From the NCBI RefSeq assembly GCF_014279755.1, contig NZ_CP047951.1, positions 186,001 to 250,000 of the forward strand: a stretch of DNA of 64,000 nucleotides. Direction: 5' to 3'. The notes beneath the pieces were generated by a model. The model saw only the letters and a program-made list of their open reading frames with translations. It was not told the origin of the DNA and did not search any database. The stretch is from Synechococcus sp. PROS-U-1 (GTDB taxonomy: Bacteria > Cyanobacteriota > Cyanobacteriia > PCC-6307 > Cyanobiaceae). The translations under genes and the position numbers were made by a program. This document shows, piece by piece, positions 8,855 through 18,397 of this stretch (positions are counted from its first letter, which is position 1; every line of letters begins with the position of its first letter).

Positions 8855-9901
8855 ATGGCGATTGTCTCTTCTAGTTCCGGTCGCAAGCCACCACGCCGCC
8901 CTGAAGCGCTGGTGGATCCTCAGCCGGCCCCTGAAGAGGGGGTGAGTCGGCCGGAAGACAAGCTTCGGCCTCAGCGCCTTGACGACTACATCGGTCAGAG
9001 CGAGCTGAAGCAGGTTCTGGGCATTGCGGTGCAAGCGGCGCTCGGCCGCGGTGATGCCCTCGATCATGTGCTGCTCTACGGCCCGCCTGGGTTGGGCAAA
9101 ACCACCATGGCCATGGTGTTGGCCGAAGAAATGGGGGTCCACTGCAAGGTCACCAGTGCGCCGGCCCTGGAACGACCTCGAGACATCGTTGGGCTGTTGG
9201 TCAATCTGCAGCCCCGCGATCTGCTGTTCATTGACGAGATTCACCGCCTCAGCAGGGTTGCGGAGGAGTTGCTTTATCCGGCGATGGAGGACCGTCGCCT
9301 CGATCTCACCGTTGGTAAAGGAAGCACGGCGCGCACTCGTTCCCTCGACTTGCCGCCATTCACCCTGGTGGGGGCCACCACCAGGGCCGGATCCCTGAGT
9401 TCACCGCTCCGGGATCGTTTTGGCCTAATTCAGCGGTTGGAGTTTTACGGGCAAGCGGATCTGGAGGCGATTGTGTCGCGAACTGCAGGGCTGATCGGGG
9501 TGACCCTCACGCCGGAGGCCTGCAGAAGCATTGCGGCGTCTTGCCGCGGCACGCCTCGGATCGCCAATCGGTTGCTGCGCCGGGTGAGGGATGTAGCCAG
9601 CGTCCGCGGTACTGGCACCGGTCCAATAGATCAGTCCCTGGTGGGGGAGGCCCTCAGCCTTCACCGGGTCGACCATCGTGGCCTTGATGCCAGTGATCGG
9701 CGATTGCTGCAGCTCCTAATCGAACACCATGGTGGTGGTCCGGTGGGCCTAGAAACTCTGGCGGCGGCCCTTGGCGATGACCCCGTCACCCTGGAGACCG
9801 TGGTGGAACCGTTTTTGTTGCAGCAGGGGTTGTTGATGCGCACCCCTCGCGGCCGGATGGTCACGGATGCGGCCCGAACCCATCTTGCGGAGGCGGCATG
9901 A
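8855..9901 (+). CDS. ruvB: Holliday junction branch migration helicase RuvB
   Basis: Hexameric AAA+ motor that drives branch migration with RuvA during recombination repair. The 348-residue product has Walker [10 protein letters not shown] near 76, Walker [11 protein letters not shown] near 125, sensor 1 VGATTRAG, the arginine-finger region PLRDRFG and sensor 2 [15 protein letters not shown], then the winged-helix C-terminus. The ATG at 8855 gives the typical short, basic N-terminus; an open frame further left runs antisense over smpB and is not coding. It heads an overlapping five-gene run, its stop sharing ATGA with the TPR gene. Confidence 0.97.
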   Translation: MAIVSSSSGRKPPRRPEALVDPQPAPEEGVSRPEDKLRPQRLDDYIGQSELKQVLGIAVQAALGRGDALDHVLLYGPPGLGKTTMAMVLAEEMGVHCKVTSAPALERPRDIVGLLVNLQPRDLLFIDEIHRLSRVAEELLYPAMEDRRLDLTVGKGSTARTRSLDLPPFTLVGATTRAGSLSSPLRDRFGLIQRLEFYGQADLEAIVSRTAGLIGVTLTPEACRSIAASCRGTPRIANRLLRRVRDVASVRGTGTGPIDQSLVGEALSLHRVDHRGLDASDRRLLQLLIEHHGGGPVGLETLAAALGDDPVTLETVVEPFLLQQGLLMRTPRGRMVTDAARTHLAEAA

Positions 9902-10662
9902 ACAGGCTTCTGGTGCTGCTGTTGAGCCTGGTGCTGGCGCTGCCGGCGCAGGCTCTGGATCTTCAGGGGCTCTATGAGCAGGCGCTGACGGCCAGCCGCC
10001 AGGGGGATTTTGTGGAGGCGCTGCCTCTCTGGGATCGGTTCCTGGAGCAGGCCCCTGAGGATGCAGCCGCGCTGAGCAATCGCGGCAATGTTCGCCTTGC
10101 GCTTGGAGATGCGTTCGGGGCCATCGAAGACCAGAGTGCCTCGATCGTTCTGGCGCCGGAGGAAAGTGATCCGCGCTTGAACCGCGGCACGGCGGAGGAG
10201 GCGCTTCAAGACTGGTCCGCTGCAGCGGACGACTATCTCTGGATCCTGGATCGGGATCCGCAGGATGCCTCAGCCCTGTACAACTTGGCCAATGTGCGTG
10301 GGTCGCAAGGGGACTGGACTGAGGCCCGTGCGCTCTACGGCCGGGCCTCTCTCGCCCGCCCCGGCTTTGCGATGGCCCGTTCCAGCGAGGCCTTGGCGGC
10401 CTGGCAGGCGGGAGATCTCGATTGGGCGGAGGCGGAATTGCGCAAGCTGATTCGCCGCTACCCCTTGTTTGCTGATGCTCGGGCGGCCCTCAGTGGTCTG
10501 CTGTGGCGATCGGGATCCAGTGGTGAAGCCGAAAGCCACTGGGCCGCGGCGGCGGGTCTGGATCAGCGCTACCGACAGGCGGACTGGCTGCAGCAGGTGC
10601 GCCGTTGGCCCCCTCAGCCGACGGCGGATTTGATGGCATTCCTGGCCTTGGAGGCGTCTTGA
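9898..10662 (+). CDS. TPR-repeat protein with signal peptide (lumenal or periplasmic)
   Basis: A 254-residue protein beginning with a clear Sec signal peptide (hydrophobic [14 protein letters not shown], cleavage likely after residue 19) and followed by about five to six tetratricopeptide repeats, e.g. [22 protein letters not shown] and [25 protein letters not shown]. It should act outside the cytoplasm, in the thylakoid lumen or periplasm, as a protein-interaction module. The C-terminal RRWPPQPT block is recognisable in cyanobacterial relatives as I recall them, but the partner is unknown. Its ATG overlaps the ruvB stop by 4 nt and it ends 1 nt before the M20 hydrolase start. Confidence 0.85.
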   Translation: MNRLLVLLLSLVLALPAQALDLQGLYEQALTASRQGDFVEALPLWDRFLEQAPEDAAALSNRGNVRLALGDAFGAIEDQSASIVLAPEESDPRLNRGTAEEALQDWSAAADDYLWILDRDPQDASALYNLANVRGSQGDWTEARALYGRASLARPGFAMARSSEALAAWQAGDLDWAEAELRKLIRRYPLFADARAALSGLLWRSGSSGEAESHWAAAAGLDQRYRQADWLQQVRRWPPQPTADLMAFLALEAS

Positions 10663-10663
10663 G

Positions 10664-11845
10664 ATGACCCAAGCGCAGCCTCTCGCTGATCGACTCAGTC
10701 GTGAGCTACCAGAGCTACTGGAGCTGCGCCGGCATTTGCATGCTCATCCCGAACTCAGCGGTGAAGAGCACCAGACAGCTGCCCTGGTGGCGGGCGAGTT
10801 ACGTCAGCTGGGTTGGCGCGTTCGTGAGGGGGTCGGCCGCACAGGCGTCTTGGCGGAACTGGGGCCGGATCAGGGCCCAACGGTGGGGTTGCGGGTCGAC
10901 ATGGATGCTCTTCCTGTGGAGGAACGCACAGGCTTGTCCTATGCCTCCACCCGCCAGGGCCTGATGCATGCCTGTGGCCATGATCTGCACACCTGCACGG
11001 GCCTGGGGGTGGCGCGGTTGTTGGCCCAGGAGCCGAAGTTGGGCTGCCGGGTGCGGCTGCTGTTTCAACCCGCTGAAGAGTTGGCCCAGGGGGCGGTGTG
11101 GATGCGGGATGCGGGGGCGGTGGAGGGCCTCGATGCCTTGTATGGGCTGCATGTGGTGCCGAATCTGCCGGTGGGCACGGTGGGGATCCGGCGGGGCTGT
11201 CTCACGGCGGCGGCTGGTGAGCTGGAGATCCTGGTGCAGGGGGAGGGTGGCCATGGCGCTCGCCCCCATCAGTCGGTGGACGCTGTCTGGCTGGCGGCAC
11301 GGGTGATCACGGAGCTGCAGCAGACGATTGCCCGCCGCCTGGATGCGTTGCAGCCGGTGGTGATCAGTTTCGGCAAGGTGGAGGGCGGTCGCGCCTTCAA
11401 CGTGATTGCTGATCAAGTGCGTTTGCTGGGTACCGTGCGCTGTCTGGATCTGCAGCAGCACGCCCAGCTGCCGGCCTGGATCGACGAGACGGTGCAGGGA
11501 ATCTGTGCCAGCGGCGGTGGCACGGCTGTGGTGAACTACCGCTGCATTGCCCCGCCGGTGCACAACGACCCGCATCTCACAAATCTGTTGGAGCGCTGTG
11601 CGGTGGATTGTTTGGGCCGCGACAAGGTGCTGCCGGTGGAGCAACCCTCCCTGGGCGCCGAAGATTTTGCTGAGTTGCTTCGGGATGTGCCGGGAATGAT
11701 GGTGCGCCTGGGGGTGGCTGGGCCGGAGGGTTGTGCGCCCTTGCATAACGGGGCCTTTGCCTTGGAAGAAGATGCCCTCGGTGTTGGTATTGCGGTGCTG
11801 ACGTCCACCGTGCTGGCTTGGATCACGGAGAACACCTCGGCATGA
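10664..11845 (+). CDS. M20-family amidohydrolase (N-acyl amino acid / IAA-amino acid hydrolase type)
   Basis: A zinc-dependent metallohydrolase of 393 residues that cleaves amide bonds of N-acyl or N-aryl amino acids. Metal-site and catalytic signatures are in order: RVDMDALPVEE near 85, MHACGHDLHT near 104, QPAEELAQGA near 138, GLHVVPNLPVGTVG near 165, and the lid dimerisation HGARPHQSVD near 204. The family includes AmaA, AbgB and plant IAA-amino acid hydrolases; substrate cannot be told from sequence. It begins 1 nt after the TPR gene and its stop overlaps the next start, so it belongs to the ruvB operon, although no functional link to recombination is apparent. Confidence 0.9.
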   Translation: MTQAQPLADRLSRELPELLELRRHLHAHPELSGEEHQTAALVAGELRQLGWRVREGVGRTGVLAELGPDQGPTVGLRVDMDALPVEERTGLSYASTRQGLMHACGHDLHTCTGLGVARLLAQEPKLGCRVRLLFQPAEELAQGAVWMRDAGAVEGLDALYGLHVVPNLPVGTVGIRRGCLTAAAGELEILVQGEGGHGARPHQSVDAVWLAARVITELQQTIARRLDALQPVVISFGKVEGGRAFNVIADQVRLLGTVRCLDLQQHAQLPAWIDETVQGICASGGGTAVVNYRCIAPPVHNDPHLTNLLERCAVDCLGRDKVLPVEQPSLGAEDFAELLRDVPGMMVRLGVAGPEGCAPLHNGAFALEEDALGVGIAVLTSTVLAWITENTSA

Positions 11846-12069
11846 ACCAACGTCGCGCGGTGATTTGGGTTTCCCTCGGGGCACCGTTGTTGATTCTGCT
11901 GGCCTTGTTGGCCACCCAGCAGCGGCAGGGCAAAGACCGGGTTCAGGTGTTGCCGGCGATGCTGGTGGGGTCGGGCCTGATGATCAGCAGCGCTCTCGGT
12001 CGGCAGCGTCGCCGCGCCAGGCTGTTGGCCGATCTTCAGCGGGCGCGCACCCCCGGCAGCAACCCATGA
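11842..12069 (+). CDS. Small membrane protein with two hydrophobic segments
   Basis: A 75-residue protein with two predicted membrane helices (about residues 7-24 and 36-52), separated by a short charged loop (QQRQGKDR) and followed by a basic tail (GRQRRRARLLADLQRAR). The ATG at 11842 overlaps the stop of the amidohydrolase (ATGA), and its own stop overlaps the HEAT gene start in the same way, which supports it as a real gene. I do not recognise the family. The positive tail should stay in the cytoplasm by the positive-inside rule, giving a hairpin topology. Confidence 0.75.
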   Translation: MNQRRAVIWVSLGAPLLILLALLATQQRQGKDRVQVLPAMLVGSGLMISSALGRQRRRARLLADLQRARTPGSNP

Positions 12070-12680
12070 GTGAGACCGATCCACAGAAGCCTGATCTCGA
12101 CTCCGTGCGCCAGGCCATTGCCAGTGGAGATCCTGTGAAGGCGATGCCGGCGATCACCCAGCTTCGTCATTGTTCTGATGCTGAGGCAGTGCCGTTGCTG
12201 GTGCTGGGCACGGAGCAGAAGCCCTTTCTGGTGCGCTCGTTGAGTTGCAGCGGACTGGGTTACAAGCGCACTGAGCAGGGTTGGGCTGTGCTGAGTGCAT
12301 TGATCACGGCGGATGAGGACCCCAACGTTCGGGCCGAAGCCGCCAATGCCCTGGCCAGCTACGGGGTGGAGCGCGCCTGGCCCTTGCTGCGCTCGGCGTT
12401 TGAAGCTGATGCCGCCTGGTTGGTGCGCTGCAGCATTCTTTCCGCCTTGGCGGAACAGCCCGACATTGATCTGGCTTGGTTGCTTGAGTTGGCAACCATG
12501 GCCATCGCTGATGCTGACGCCATCGTGCGGGTGAGTGGGGCCGAGATTCTCAGTCGGATTGTCCGGGAGGGGGGCAGCGACCCCATCGCGGTGCAGGCCA
12601 GAGGCCTGTTGCAATCCCTGCAGCAGGACAGCGATCACCGGGTGGTGGCTGCGGTTCTCAATGGTTTGCAAGCTGGCTGA
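12066..12680 (+). CDS. HEAT-repeat protein
   Basis: A 204-residue cytoplasmic protein built of HEAT-like helical repeats, seen in units such as DEDPNVRAEAANALASYG and DADAIVRVSGAEILSRI. In cyanobacteria such proteins include phycobilin lyase and chaperone relatives (CpcE/NblB types) as well as many unknowns; no lyase partner is present here, so no function is assigned. The start ATG 12066 overlaps the preceding stop by 4 nt (ATGA). It is the last gene of the ruvB run and is followed by a small inverted repeat at 12695-12710 and then the TPP riboswitch. Confidence 0.82.
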   Translation: MSETDPQKPDLDSVRQAIASGDPVKAMPAITQLRHCSDAEAVPLLVLGTEQKPFLVRSLSCSGLGYKRTEQGWAVLSALITADEDPNVRAEAANALASYGVERAWPLLRSAFEADAAWLVRCSILSALAEQPDIDLAWLLELATMAIADADAIVRVSGAEILSRIVREGGSDPIAVQARGLLQSLQQDSDHRVVAAVLNGLQAG

Positions 12681-12694
12681 ATGGGGCTTTGAGA

Positions 12695-12710
12695 AACGCT
12701 TGCTAGCGTT
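12695..12710 (+). promoter_or_regulatory. Short inverted repeat between the HEAT gene and the riboswitch
   Basis: Arms AACGCT and AGCGTT surround a TGCT loop (6-bp perfect stem), 15 nt after the HEAT-gene stop. No T-run follows, so it is at best a weak terminator of the upstream operon. It could instead lie in the thiC promoter, since the riboswitch begins only 8 nt later. No convincing -10 box can be placed. Confidence 0.35.
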
Positions 12711-12717
12711 CAGGCAT

Positions 12718-12805
12718 CACTAGGGGTGTCTGGGTTTCATCGTGAACTCGGACTGAGATCACACCCTCCGAACCTGATCCCGGGTCATGCCGGCGCAGGG
12801 AAGTG
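12718..12805 (+). promoter_or_regulatory. TPP (THI-box) riboswitch upstream of thiC
   Basis: The leader contains the thi-box consensus in order: GGGGTG near 12723, the pyrimidine-sensing CTGAGATCACACCC at about 12752-12766, GAACCTGATC at about 12770-12779, and CATGCCGGCGCAGGGAA at about 12786-12802. CACT and AGTG at the two ends pair to close P1. Binding of thiamin pyrophosphate should reduce thiC expression. No terminator hairpin with T-tract follows before the thiC ATG 60 nt downstream, so control is more likely at translation initiation or by RNA processing. Confidence 0.95.
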
Positions 12806-12864
12806 TTAGAGCGTGATCTACGGCCACAACGTCGACCCCTGGGCTGTCCGTCGCACCTCAGATC

Positions 12865-14268
12865 ATGCGCGCTTCCTGGGTTGAGTCCCGCAAGGGCCAG
12901 GCCAACGTCTCTCAGATGTACTACGCCCGCCAGGGTGTGGTGACCGAAGAAATGGCTCATGTGGCCAAGAGGGAGAACCTGCCTGAGTCGCTGGTGATGG
13001 AGGAGGTGGCCCGGGGGCGGATGATCATTCCAGCCAACATCAACCACGCGAATCTTGAGCCGATGGCGATCGGCATCGCCAGCAAGTGCAAGGTGAACGC
13101 CAACATCGGCGCATCACCCAATGCTTCGGACGCCGCTGAGGAGGTGAAGAAGCTCAAGTTGGCGGTGAAGTATGGCGCCGACACCGTGATGGATCTCTCC
13201 ACCGGTGGCGTCAATCTCGATGAGGTGCGCACAGCGATCATCGGTGCCTCCCCAGTGCCGATCGGCACGGTGCCCGTTTATCAGGCGCTTGAGAGCGTGC
13301 ATGGCTCGATCGAGAAGCTCGATGAGGATGATTTCCTCCACATCATTGAGAAGCATTGCCAGCAGGGCGTTGATTACCAGACCATCCACGCCGGTCTGTT
13401 GATCGAGCACCTGCCCAAGGTGAAGGGGCGCATCACCGGCATCGTCAGCCGCGGCGGAGGGATCCTGGCCCAGTGGATGCTTTACCACCACCGTCAGAAC
13501 CCGCTATACACGCGCTTCGATGACATCTGCGAGATCTTCAAGCGCTACGACTGCACCTTCTCCCTGGGGGACTCGCTGCGTCCCGGTTGCCAGCACGATG
13601 CGTCGGATGCTGCTCAGTTGGCTGAATTGCACACTCTTGGTGAACTGACGCGTCGCGCCTGGAAGCATGACGTCCAGGTGATGGTGGAAGGCCCTGGTCA
13701 CGTGCCCCTCGACCAGATCGAGTTCAACGTGAAGAAGCAGATGGAGGAGTGCAGCGAAGCGCCCTTCTATGTGCTTGGTCCCCTGGTCACCGACATCGCC
13801 CCTGGTTACGACCACATCACCTCCGCCATCGGCGCGGCGATGGCCGGTTGGCATGGCACAGCGATGCTCTGCTACGTGACCCCGAAGGAGCATCTCGGTC
13901 TGCCCAATGCTGAGGATGTCCGCGAAGGCCTGATCGCCTACAAGATCGCTGCCCATGCGGCCGACATCGCCCGTCACCGCCCGGGTGCTCGCGATCGTGA
14001 CGACGAGCTCAGCCGGGCCCGTTACAACTTCGACTGGAACAAGCAGTTTGAGCTGTCCTTGGACCCTGAGCGGGCCAAGGAGTATCACGACGAAACCCTG
14101 CCGGCTGACATCTACAAGCAGGCTGAGTTCTGCTCGATGTGCGGACCGAAGCACTGCCCAATGCAGACGAAAATCACCGATGAGGACCTCGAAGGTCTGG
14201 CCAAGGTGCTTGAAACCAAAGCAGGCGCTGCAGAGCTCACCCCGGTCAAGCTCGACAAAGCTGATTGA
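12865..14268 (+). CDS. thiC: Phosphomethylpyrimidine synthase ThiC
   Basis: A radical-SAM [4Fe-4S] enzyme that rearranges aminoimidazole ribotide to hydroxymethylpyrimidine phosphate, the pyrimidine half of thiamin. The 467-residue protein is the short form without the long N-terminal domain of some bacteria. It carries the NINHANLEP and [10 protein letters not shown] blocks, the substrate/metal region MVEGPGHVP and the C-terminal cluster motif [14 protein letters not shown] 12865 gives the family start; there is no good Shine-Dalgarno before it. It is preceded by a TPP riboswitch and followed by a strong intrinsic terminator. Confidence 0.97.
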   Translation: MRASWVESRKGQANVSQMYYARQGVVTEEMAHVAKRENLPESLVMEEVARGRMIIPANINHANLEPMAIGIASKCKVNANIGASPNASDAAEEVKKLKLAVKYGADTVMDLSTGGVNLDEVRTAIIGASPVPIGTVPVYQALESVHGSIEKLDEDDFLHIIEKHCQQGVDYQTIHAGLLIEHLPKVKGRITGIVSRGGGILAQWMLYHHRQNPLYTRFDDICEIFKRYDCTFSLGDSLRPGCQHDASDAAQLAELHTLGELTRRAWKHDVQVMVEGPGHVPLDQIEFNVKKQMEECSEAPFYVLGPLVTDIAPGYDHITSAIGAAMAGWHGTAMLCYVTPKEHLGLPNAEDVREGLIAYKIAAHAADIARHRPGARDRDDELSRARYNFDWNKQFELSLDPERAKEYHDETLPADIYKQAEFCSMCGPKHCPMQTKITDEDLEGLAKVLETKAGAAELTPVKLDKAD

Positions 14269-14294
14269 TCGCGTCGCTTGAATTCAGTCGTTGG

Positions 14295-14323
14295 CCCGGC
14301 GTCCTTCAGGACGTCGGGTTTTT
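14295..14323 (+). terminator. Intrinsic terminator of thiC
   Basis: A 10-bp stem (CCCGGCGTCC with GGACGTCGGG, one G-T pair) and a TTCA loop, followed directly by five Ts and a T-rich stretch, 27 nt after the thiC stop. It matches a Rho-independent terminator in the plus direction. Confidence 0.93.
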
Positions 14324-14336
14324 GTTGTTAGGCATT

Positions 14337-14368
14337 AAAAAAGACCCTCTGCCTCGGCAGAGGGTCTT
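14337..14368 (-). terminator. Intrinsic terminator of the acpP-fabF-tkt unit
   Basis: Arms AAGACCCTCTGCC and GGCAGAGGGTCTT give a 12-13 bp perfect stem with a tiny loop. An A-run at 14337-14342 on the plus strand provides the U-tract in the minus direction. It lies 20 nt beyond the transketolase stop. Confidence 0.93.
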
Positions 14369-14388
14369 GCGTTGAAGCTGTGTGGAGA

Positions 14389-16398
14389 TCAGCCGAGCAG
14401 AGCTTTGGCCTTGGCGACCACGTTCTCCACGGTGAAGCCGAATTCCTTTAGGCAGGTGCCGCCGGGGGCGGAAGCACCGAAGCGGTTCATTGTGACGCTG
14501 TCGCCATCCAGGCCAATGAAACGGTGCCAGCCGAAGGATTCTGCCGCTTCCACCACCATGCGCTTGCGCACGGCGTTGGGGAGTACTTCTTCCTTGTAGG
14601 CATCGGTCTGCTCGTCGAACAACTCGACGCAAGGCATGGACACCACGCGCACTTTCTTGCCTTCAGCGGTGAGCTGCTTGGCGGCCTGGACGCAGAGGTC
14701 GAGCTCGGTACCTGTGCCAATCAGAATCAGATCGGGAGTGCCGGCGCAGTCCTCGAGCACGTAGCCGCCGAGGGCGACCTTGTCGATGGAGGAGTTCGCC
14801 TGGTTGGCCATGCCTTGGCGGCTGAGGCACAGGGAGCTGGGGCGATTGCGGTTTTGGATGGCCACCTTGTAGGCACCGCTGGTCTCGTTGCCATCGCCAG
14901 GACGGAACACCAACATCCCGGGCATTGCTCTGAGAGATGGGATGGTTTCGATCGGCTGGTGGGTTGGGCCGTCTTCGCCGACGCCGATGGAGTCGTGGGT
15001 GAGCACGTAGATCACACCCAGCATGCTCAGGGCAGACAGGCGCATGGAGCCGCGCATGTAGTCGGCGAACACCAGGAAGGTGCCGCCGTAGGGGATCAAG
15101 CCACTGTTGTGGTAGGCGATGCCGTTGAGGATGGCGGCCATGGCGTGCTCGCGCACACCGAAGTGGAGGTAACGCTTCTCCGGGCTGCTGGCCTGGTAGG
15201 AGCCGGTTTCACCCTTGATGTCCGTGTAGTTGGAATGGGTGAGGTCAGCGGAGCCGCCAATGAGTTCGGGCAGGTTGGGACCCAATGCACCCAGGCAGAT
15301 CTGGGAGTGTTTGCGGGTGGCCAAGCCACCGTCTTCGGGGCTGTAGGTGGGCAGGTCCTTGTCCCAACCCTCTGGCAGCTCACCGCGCAGCATCCGCTCG
15401 AACTCGGCGGCCTCGGTGGGGTATTTGGTGCGGTAGGTGGCCAGGGTCTGGTTCCACTCGGCCTCGAGGCTGGCGCCACGGTCGATGGCCTTGCGGAACT
15501 GGTCGTAGGCATCCTGGGGGATTTCGAAGGGTGCGTAGTCCCAACCCAGCTGCTGACGGGTCAGACCTGCCTCCTCTTCACCCAGAGCAGCACCATGCAC
15601 TCCGGCGGTATCGGCCTTGTTGGGGGAGCCGTAGCCGATGGTGGTGGTCACCTTGATGATCGACGGCTTGTCGGTCACGGCCTTAGCGGCTTCGATCGCC
15701 TTGGCGATGGCATCCACATCAGTGTTGCCCTCGGCCACGTGCTGAACGTGCCAGCCGTAGGCCTCGTAGCGCTTCAACACGTCTTCGGTGAAGGACACAT
15801 CGGTGCGGCCATCGATGGTGATGTTGTTGTCGTCGTAGAGGGCGATCAGTTTGCCCAGCTTCAGGTGGCCAGCCAGGGATGCAGCTTCTGAAGAGACACC
15901 TTCTTGGTTACAGCCGTCACCCATCACCACATAGGTGTAGTGATCCACCACGGTGGAGTCAGCCTTGTTGAACTTGGCTGCCAGGTGGGATTCAGCGATG
16001 GCCAGACCCACAGCGTTGGAGATGCCGGCACCCAGGGGGCCGGTGGTCACCTCAACACCTGGGGTCTCAAACGTTTCGGGGTGCCCCGGGGTCTTGGAGC
16101 CCCACTGCCGGAACTGCTTGATGTCATCGATGGTCACCGAGTCGTAGCCGGTGAGGTGCAGCAGCGCGTAGAGCAGCATGCAGCCGTGGCCAGCCGACAG
16201 CACGAAGCGGTCGCGGTTGAACCACTTGGGGTTCTTGGGGTTGTGATTGAGGAACTTGTCCCAGAGCGCATAACCCATGGGTGCGCAGCCCATTGGCAGG
16301 CCGGGGTGGCCGCTGTTGGACTTGTTGATGGCGTCGACAGCCAGCATCCGGATGCTGTTGATGCAGAGCGTGTCGAGTGACGCGGGCGCAGCGACCAT
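14389..16398 (-). CDS. tkt: Transketolase
   Basis: Thiamin-diphosphate enzyme that moves two-carbon units between sugar phosphates in the Calvin cycle and pentose phosphate pathway. The 669-residue product has the full family length. Visible are the N-terminal [15 protein letters not shown] block, the ThDP/metal-binding GDGCNQEG near 155, and the central [15 protein letters not shown] and [10 protein letters not shown] motifs of the pyrimidine domain. I took ATG 16398 as start. It is downstream of acpP and fabF on the same strand, ends at a strong terminator, and is convergent with thiC, which makes the precursor of its cofactor. It supplies xylulose-5-P, the substrate of the phosphoketolase at 29-31 kb. 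Confidence 0.97.
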   Translation of the reverse strand: MVAAPASLDTLCINSIRMLAVDAINKSNSGHPGLPMGCAPMGYALWDKFLNHNPKNPKWFNRDRFVLSAGHGCMLLYALLHLTGYDSVTIDDIKQFRQWGSKTPGHPETFETPGVEVTTGPLGAGISNAVGLAIAESHLAAKFNKADSTVVDHYTYVVMGDGCNQEGVSSEAASLAGHLKLGKLIALYDDNNITIDGRTDVSFTEDVLKRYEAYGWHVQHVAEGNTDVDAIAKAIEAAKAVTDKPSIIKVTTTIGYGSPNKADTAGVHGAALGEEEAGLTRQQLGWDYAPFEIPQDAYDQFRKAIDRGASLEAEWNQTLATYRTKYPTEAAEFERMLRGELPEGWDKDLPTYSPEDGGLATRKHSQICLGALGPNLPELIGGSADLTHSNYTDIKGETGSYQASSPEKRYLHFGVREHAMAAILNGIAYHNSGLIPYGGTFLVFADYMRGSMRLSALSMLGVIYVLTHDSIGVGEDGPTHQPIETIPSLRAMPGMLVFRPGDGNETSGAYKVAIQNRNRPSSLCLSRQGMANQANSSIDKVALGGYVLEDCAGTPDLILIGTGTELDLCVQAAKQLTAEGKKVRVVSMPCVELFDEQTDAYKEEVLPNAVRKRMVVEAAESFGWHRFIGLDGDSVTMNRFGASAPGGTCLKEFGFTVENVVAKAKALLG

Positions 16399-16451
16399 GG
16401 TGTTAAGAGGAAAGTTGGAGCGATTTTGACGCACAGCGTGAGCGGGAAGGC

Positions 16452-17699
16452 TCAGCTGGCGCGTTTGAAAGCCAGGCAGACGTTGTGGCCGCCGAAGCCG
16501 AAGGAGTTGGACAACACGGTTCCCAGTGTCTGATCCCGCGCCTGATTCGGCACGACATCCAGATCACAGTCGGGGTCCGGGGTGGTGTGGTTGATCGTGG
16601 GGGGCACGACGCCGTGTTGGAGCGCCAGCACGCAGGCCACGGCCTCAATGCCGCCGGAGCCACCTAGCAGGTGACCGGTCATCGATTTTGTGGAGCTCAC
16701 GGGAATGTGCAGCGCCCGGTCGCCCAGTGCGCTCTTGATCGCCGAGGTCTCGTTCTTGTCGTTCGCCGGAGTGCTGGTGCCGTGGGCGTTGACGTAGTCG
16801 ATCTCCGAAGGATCAATGCCGCCATCGGCCAGGGCGAGACGCATGGCTTCCGCACCACCAACGCCGCCCGGTGTGGGTGAGGTGATGTGGTGGGCGTCGC
16901 AGGTCATGCCGTAACCGACCACTTCAGCGAGGATCGTGGCGCCACGGGCTTGGGCGTGCTCGAGGGTTTCGAGCACCAGAACGCCTGCACCTTCACCGAT
17001 CACAAAGCCATCCCGCTCCTTGTCGAACGGACGGCTGGCCGTGGCCGGATCGTCATTGCGAAACGACAGGGCCTTGGCGCTGGCGAAGCCGGCCACCCCG
17101 AGGGGTGTGATCGCCGATTCGGCACCACCGCAGACCATGGCATCTGCCTTGCCCAGCTGCAGCAACCGGAAGGCATCGCCAACGGCATTCGAGCCGGCGG
17201 CGCAAGCGGTGGCCACCGCTGAGCTGGGGCCCTTGGTGCCTAAGGCAATGGCCGCCAAGCCTGTGGCCATGTTGGGGATCATCATTGGCACCGTGAACGG
17301 GCTCACCCGTCCCGGGCCGCGACCCTCAAGCACGTGAGCTTGCGTTTCCATCGTCAGCAGGCCGCCGACGCCAGAGCCAATGATTGTGCCGATCCGATCC
17401 GCATTCGCTTCGCTGATCTCAAGGCCTGCATGGGCCACAGCCTGTTTGGCTGCCACCACGCCGAACTTGCAGAACCGATCCCAGCGCTTGGCTTCCTTCG
17501 GTTCGATGAAACCTGTCGGATCGAAATCCTTCACCTCCGCCGCAAAGCGACAGGCGTGCTCGGATGCATCGAACAGGGTGATGGCCTCAACTCCGTTGCT
17601 GCCGGAGGTAAGGCCGTTCCAGTAGTCCTGAACCGTGTTGCCGATCGGTGTGACCGCGCCGAGGCCGGTAATGACGACGCGATGGAGACCATCCACCAT
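16452..17699 (-). CDS. fabF: 3-oxoacyl-[acyl-carrier-protein] synthase II
   Basis: Condensing enzyme of fatty acid elongation, joining malonyl-ACP to acyl-ACP. The 415-residue protein has the KAS II triad: active-site C166 in [10 protein letters not shown]306 in NAHGTST and H343 in KSMTGHLLG, with K338 nearby. It starts 8 nt after the acpP stop and lies 53 nt upstream of tkt, so acpP-fabF-tkt is probably one transcript. Confidence 0.97.
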   Translation of the reverse strand: MVDGLHRVVITGLGAVTPIGNTVQDYWNGLTSGSNGVEAITLFDASEHACRFAAEVKDFDPTGFIEPKEAKRWDRFCKFGVVAAKQAVAHAGLEISEANADRIGTIIGSGVGGLLTMETQAHVLEGRGPGRVSPFTVPMMIPNMATGLAAIALGTKGPSSAVATACAAGSNAVGDAFRLLQLGKADAMVCGGAESAITPLGVAGFASAKALSFRNDDPATASRPFDKERDGFVIGEGAGVLVLETLEHAQARGATILAEVVGYGMTCDAHHITSPTPGGVGGAEAMRLALADGGIDPSEIDYVNAHGTSTPANDKNETSAIKSALGDRALHIPVSSTKSMTGHLLGGSGGIEAVACVLALQHGVVPPTINHTTPDPDCDLDVVPNQARDQTLGTVLSNSFGFGGHNVCLAFKRAS

Positions 17700-17707
17700 T
17701 GCGTTGC

Positions 17708-17950
17708 TCAGGCCTGCTTGTCTTCGATGTACTTGACGGCGTCGCCGACGGTGGTGATGCCTTCAGCGGCCTCGTCGGGGATCTCGATGTCGAAGGCCTC
17801 TTCGAGGGCCATCACGAGTTCCACGGTGTCCAGAGAATCAGCACCCAGATCGTTCTGAAAGTTGGATTCAGGCTTCACTTCACCGGAATCAACACTCAGT
17901 TGCTCCGCAACGATCGAACGCACCTTCTCGAGAATCGCTTCCTGGGACAT
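17708..17950 (-). CDS. acpP: Acyl carrier protein
   Basis: An 80-residue acidic four-helix protein carrying the growing acyl chain on a 4'-phosphopantetheine attached to S39 in the motif [16 protein letters not shown]. The start ATG at 17950 gives the canonical [14 protein letters not shown] beginning. It is the first gene of the acpP-fabF-tkt unit and is divergent from psaC, with 146 nt between the start codons. That region must hold both promoters. Confidence 0.97.
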   Translation of the reverse strand: MSQEAILEKVRSIVAEQLSVDSGEVKPESNFQNDLGADSLDTVELVMALEEAFDIEIPDEAAEGITTVGDAVKYIEDKQA

Positions 17951-17952
17951 AG

Positions 17953-18342
<390 letters not shown>

Positions 18343-18369
18343 TCTGATTCGTTTCACCTCATAAGCTCT

Positions 18370-18395
18370 GCCCGGCTTGAGCCGGGCTTTTTTTT
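18370..18395 (+). terminator. Intrinsic terminator of psaC, abutting glmS
   Basis: Stem GCCCGGC/GCCGGGC (7 bp) with loop TTGA, followed by eight Ts (18388-18395). The glmS ATG begins only 2 nt after the T-run, so the terminator occupies the place of the glmS ribosome binding site. Confidence 0.95.
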
Positions 18396-18397
18396 GT

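Noticed and set aside
10799-11884. 361-codon open frame opposite the M20 hydrolase
   Set aside because: Antisense to an intact metallohydrolase; the product is His/Gln-rich low complexity.
14524-15891. 455-codon open frame opposite transketolase
   Set aside because: Same situation: antisense shadow of tkt, Gly/Val-rich product without motifs.
18377-18397. TTG start of glmS seven codons upstream
   Set aside because: The glutaminase nucleophile Cys must be the first residue after Met removal, and the TTG lies in the terminator loop.
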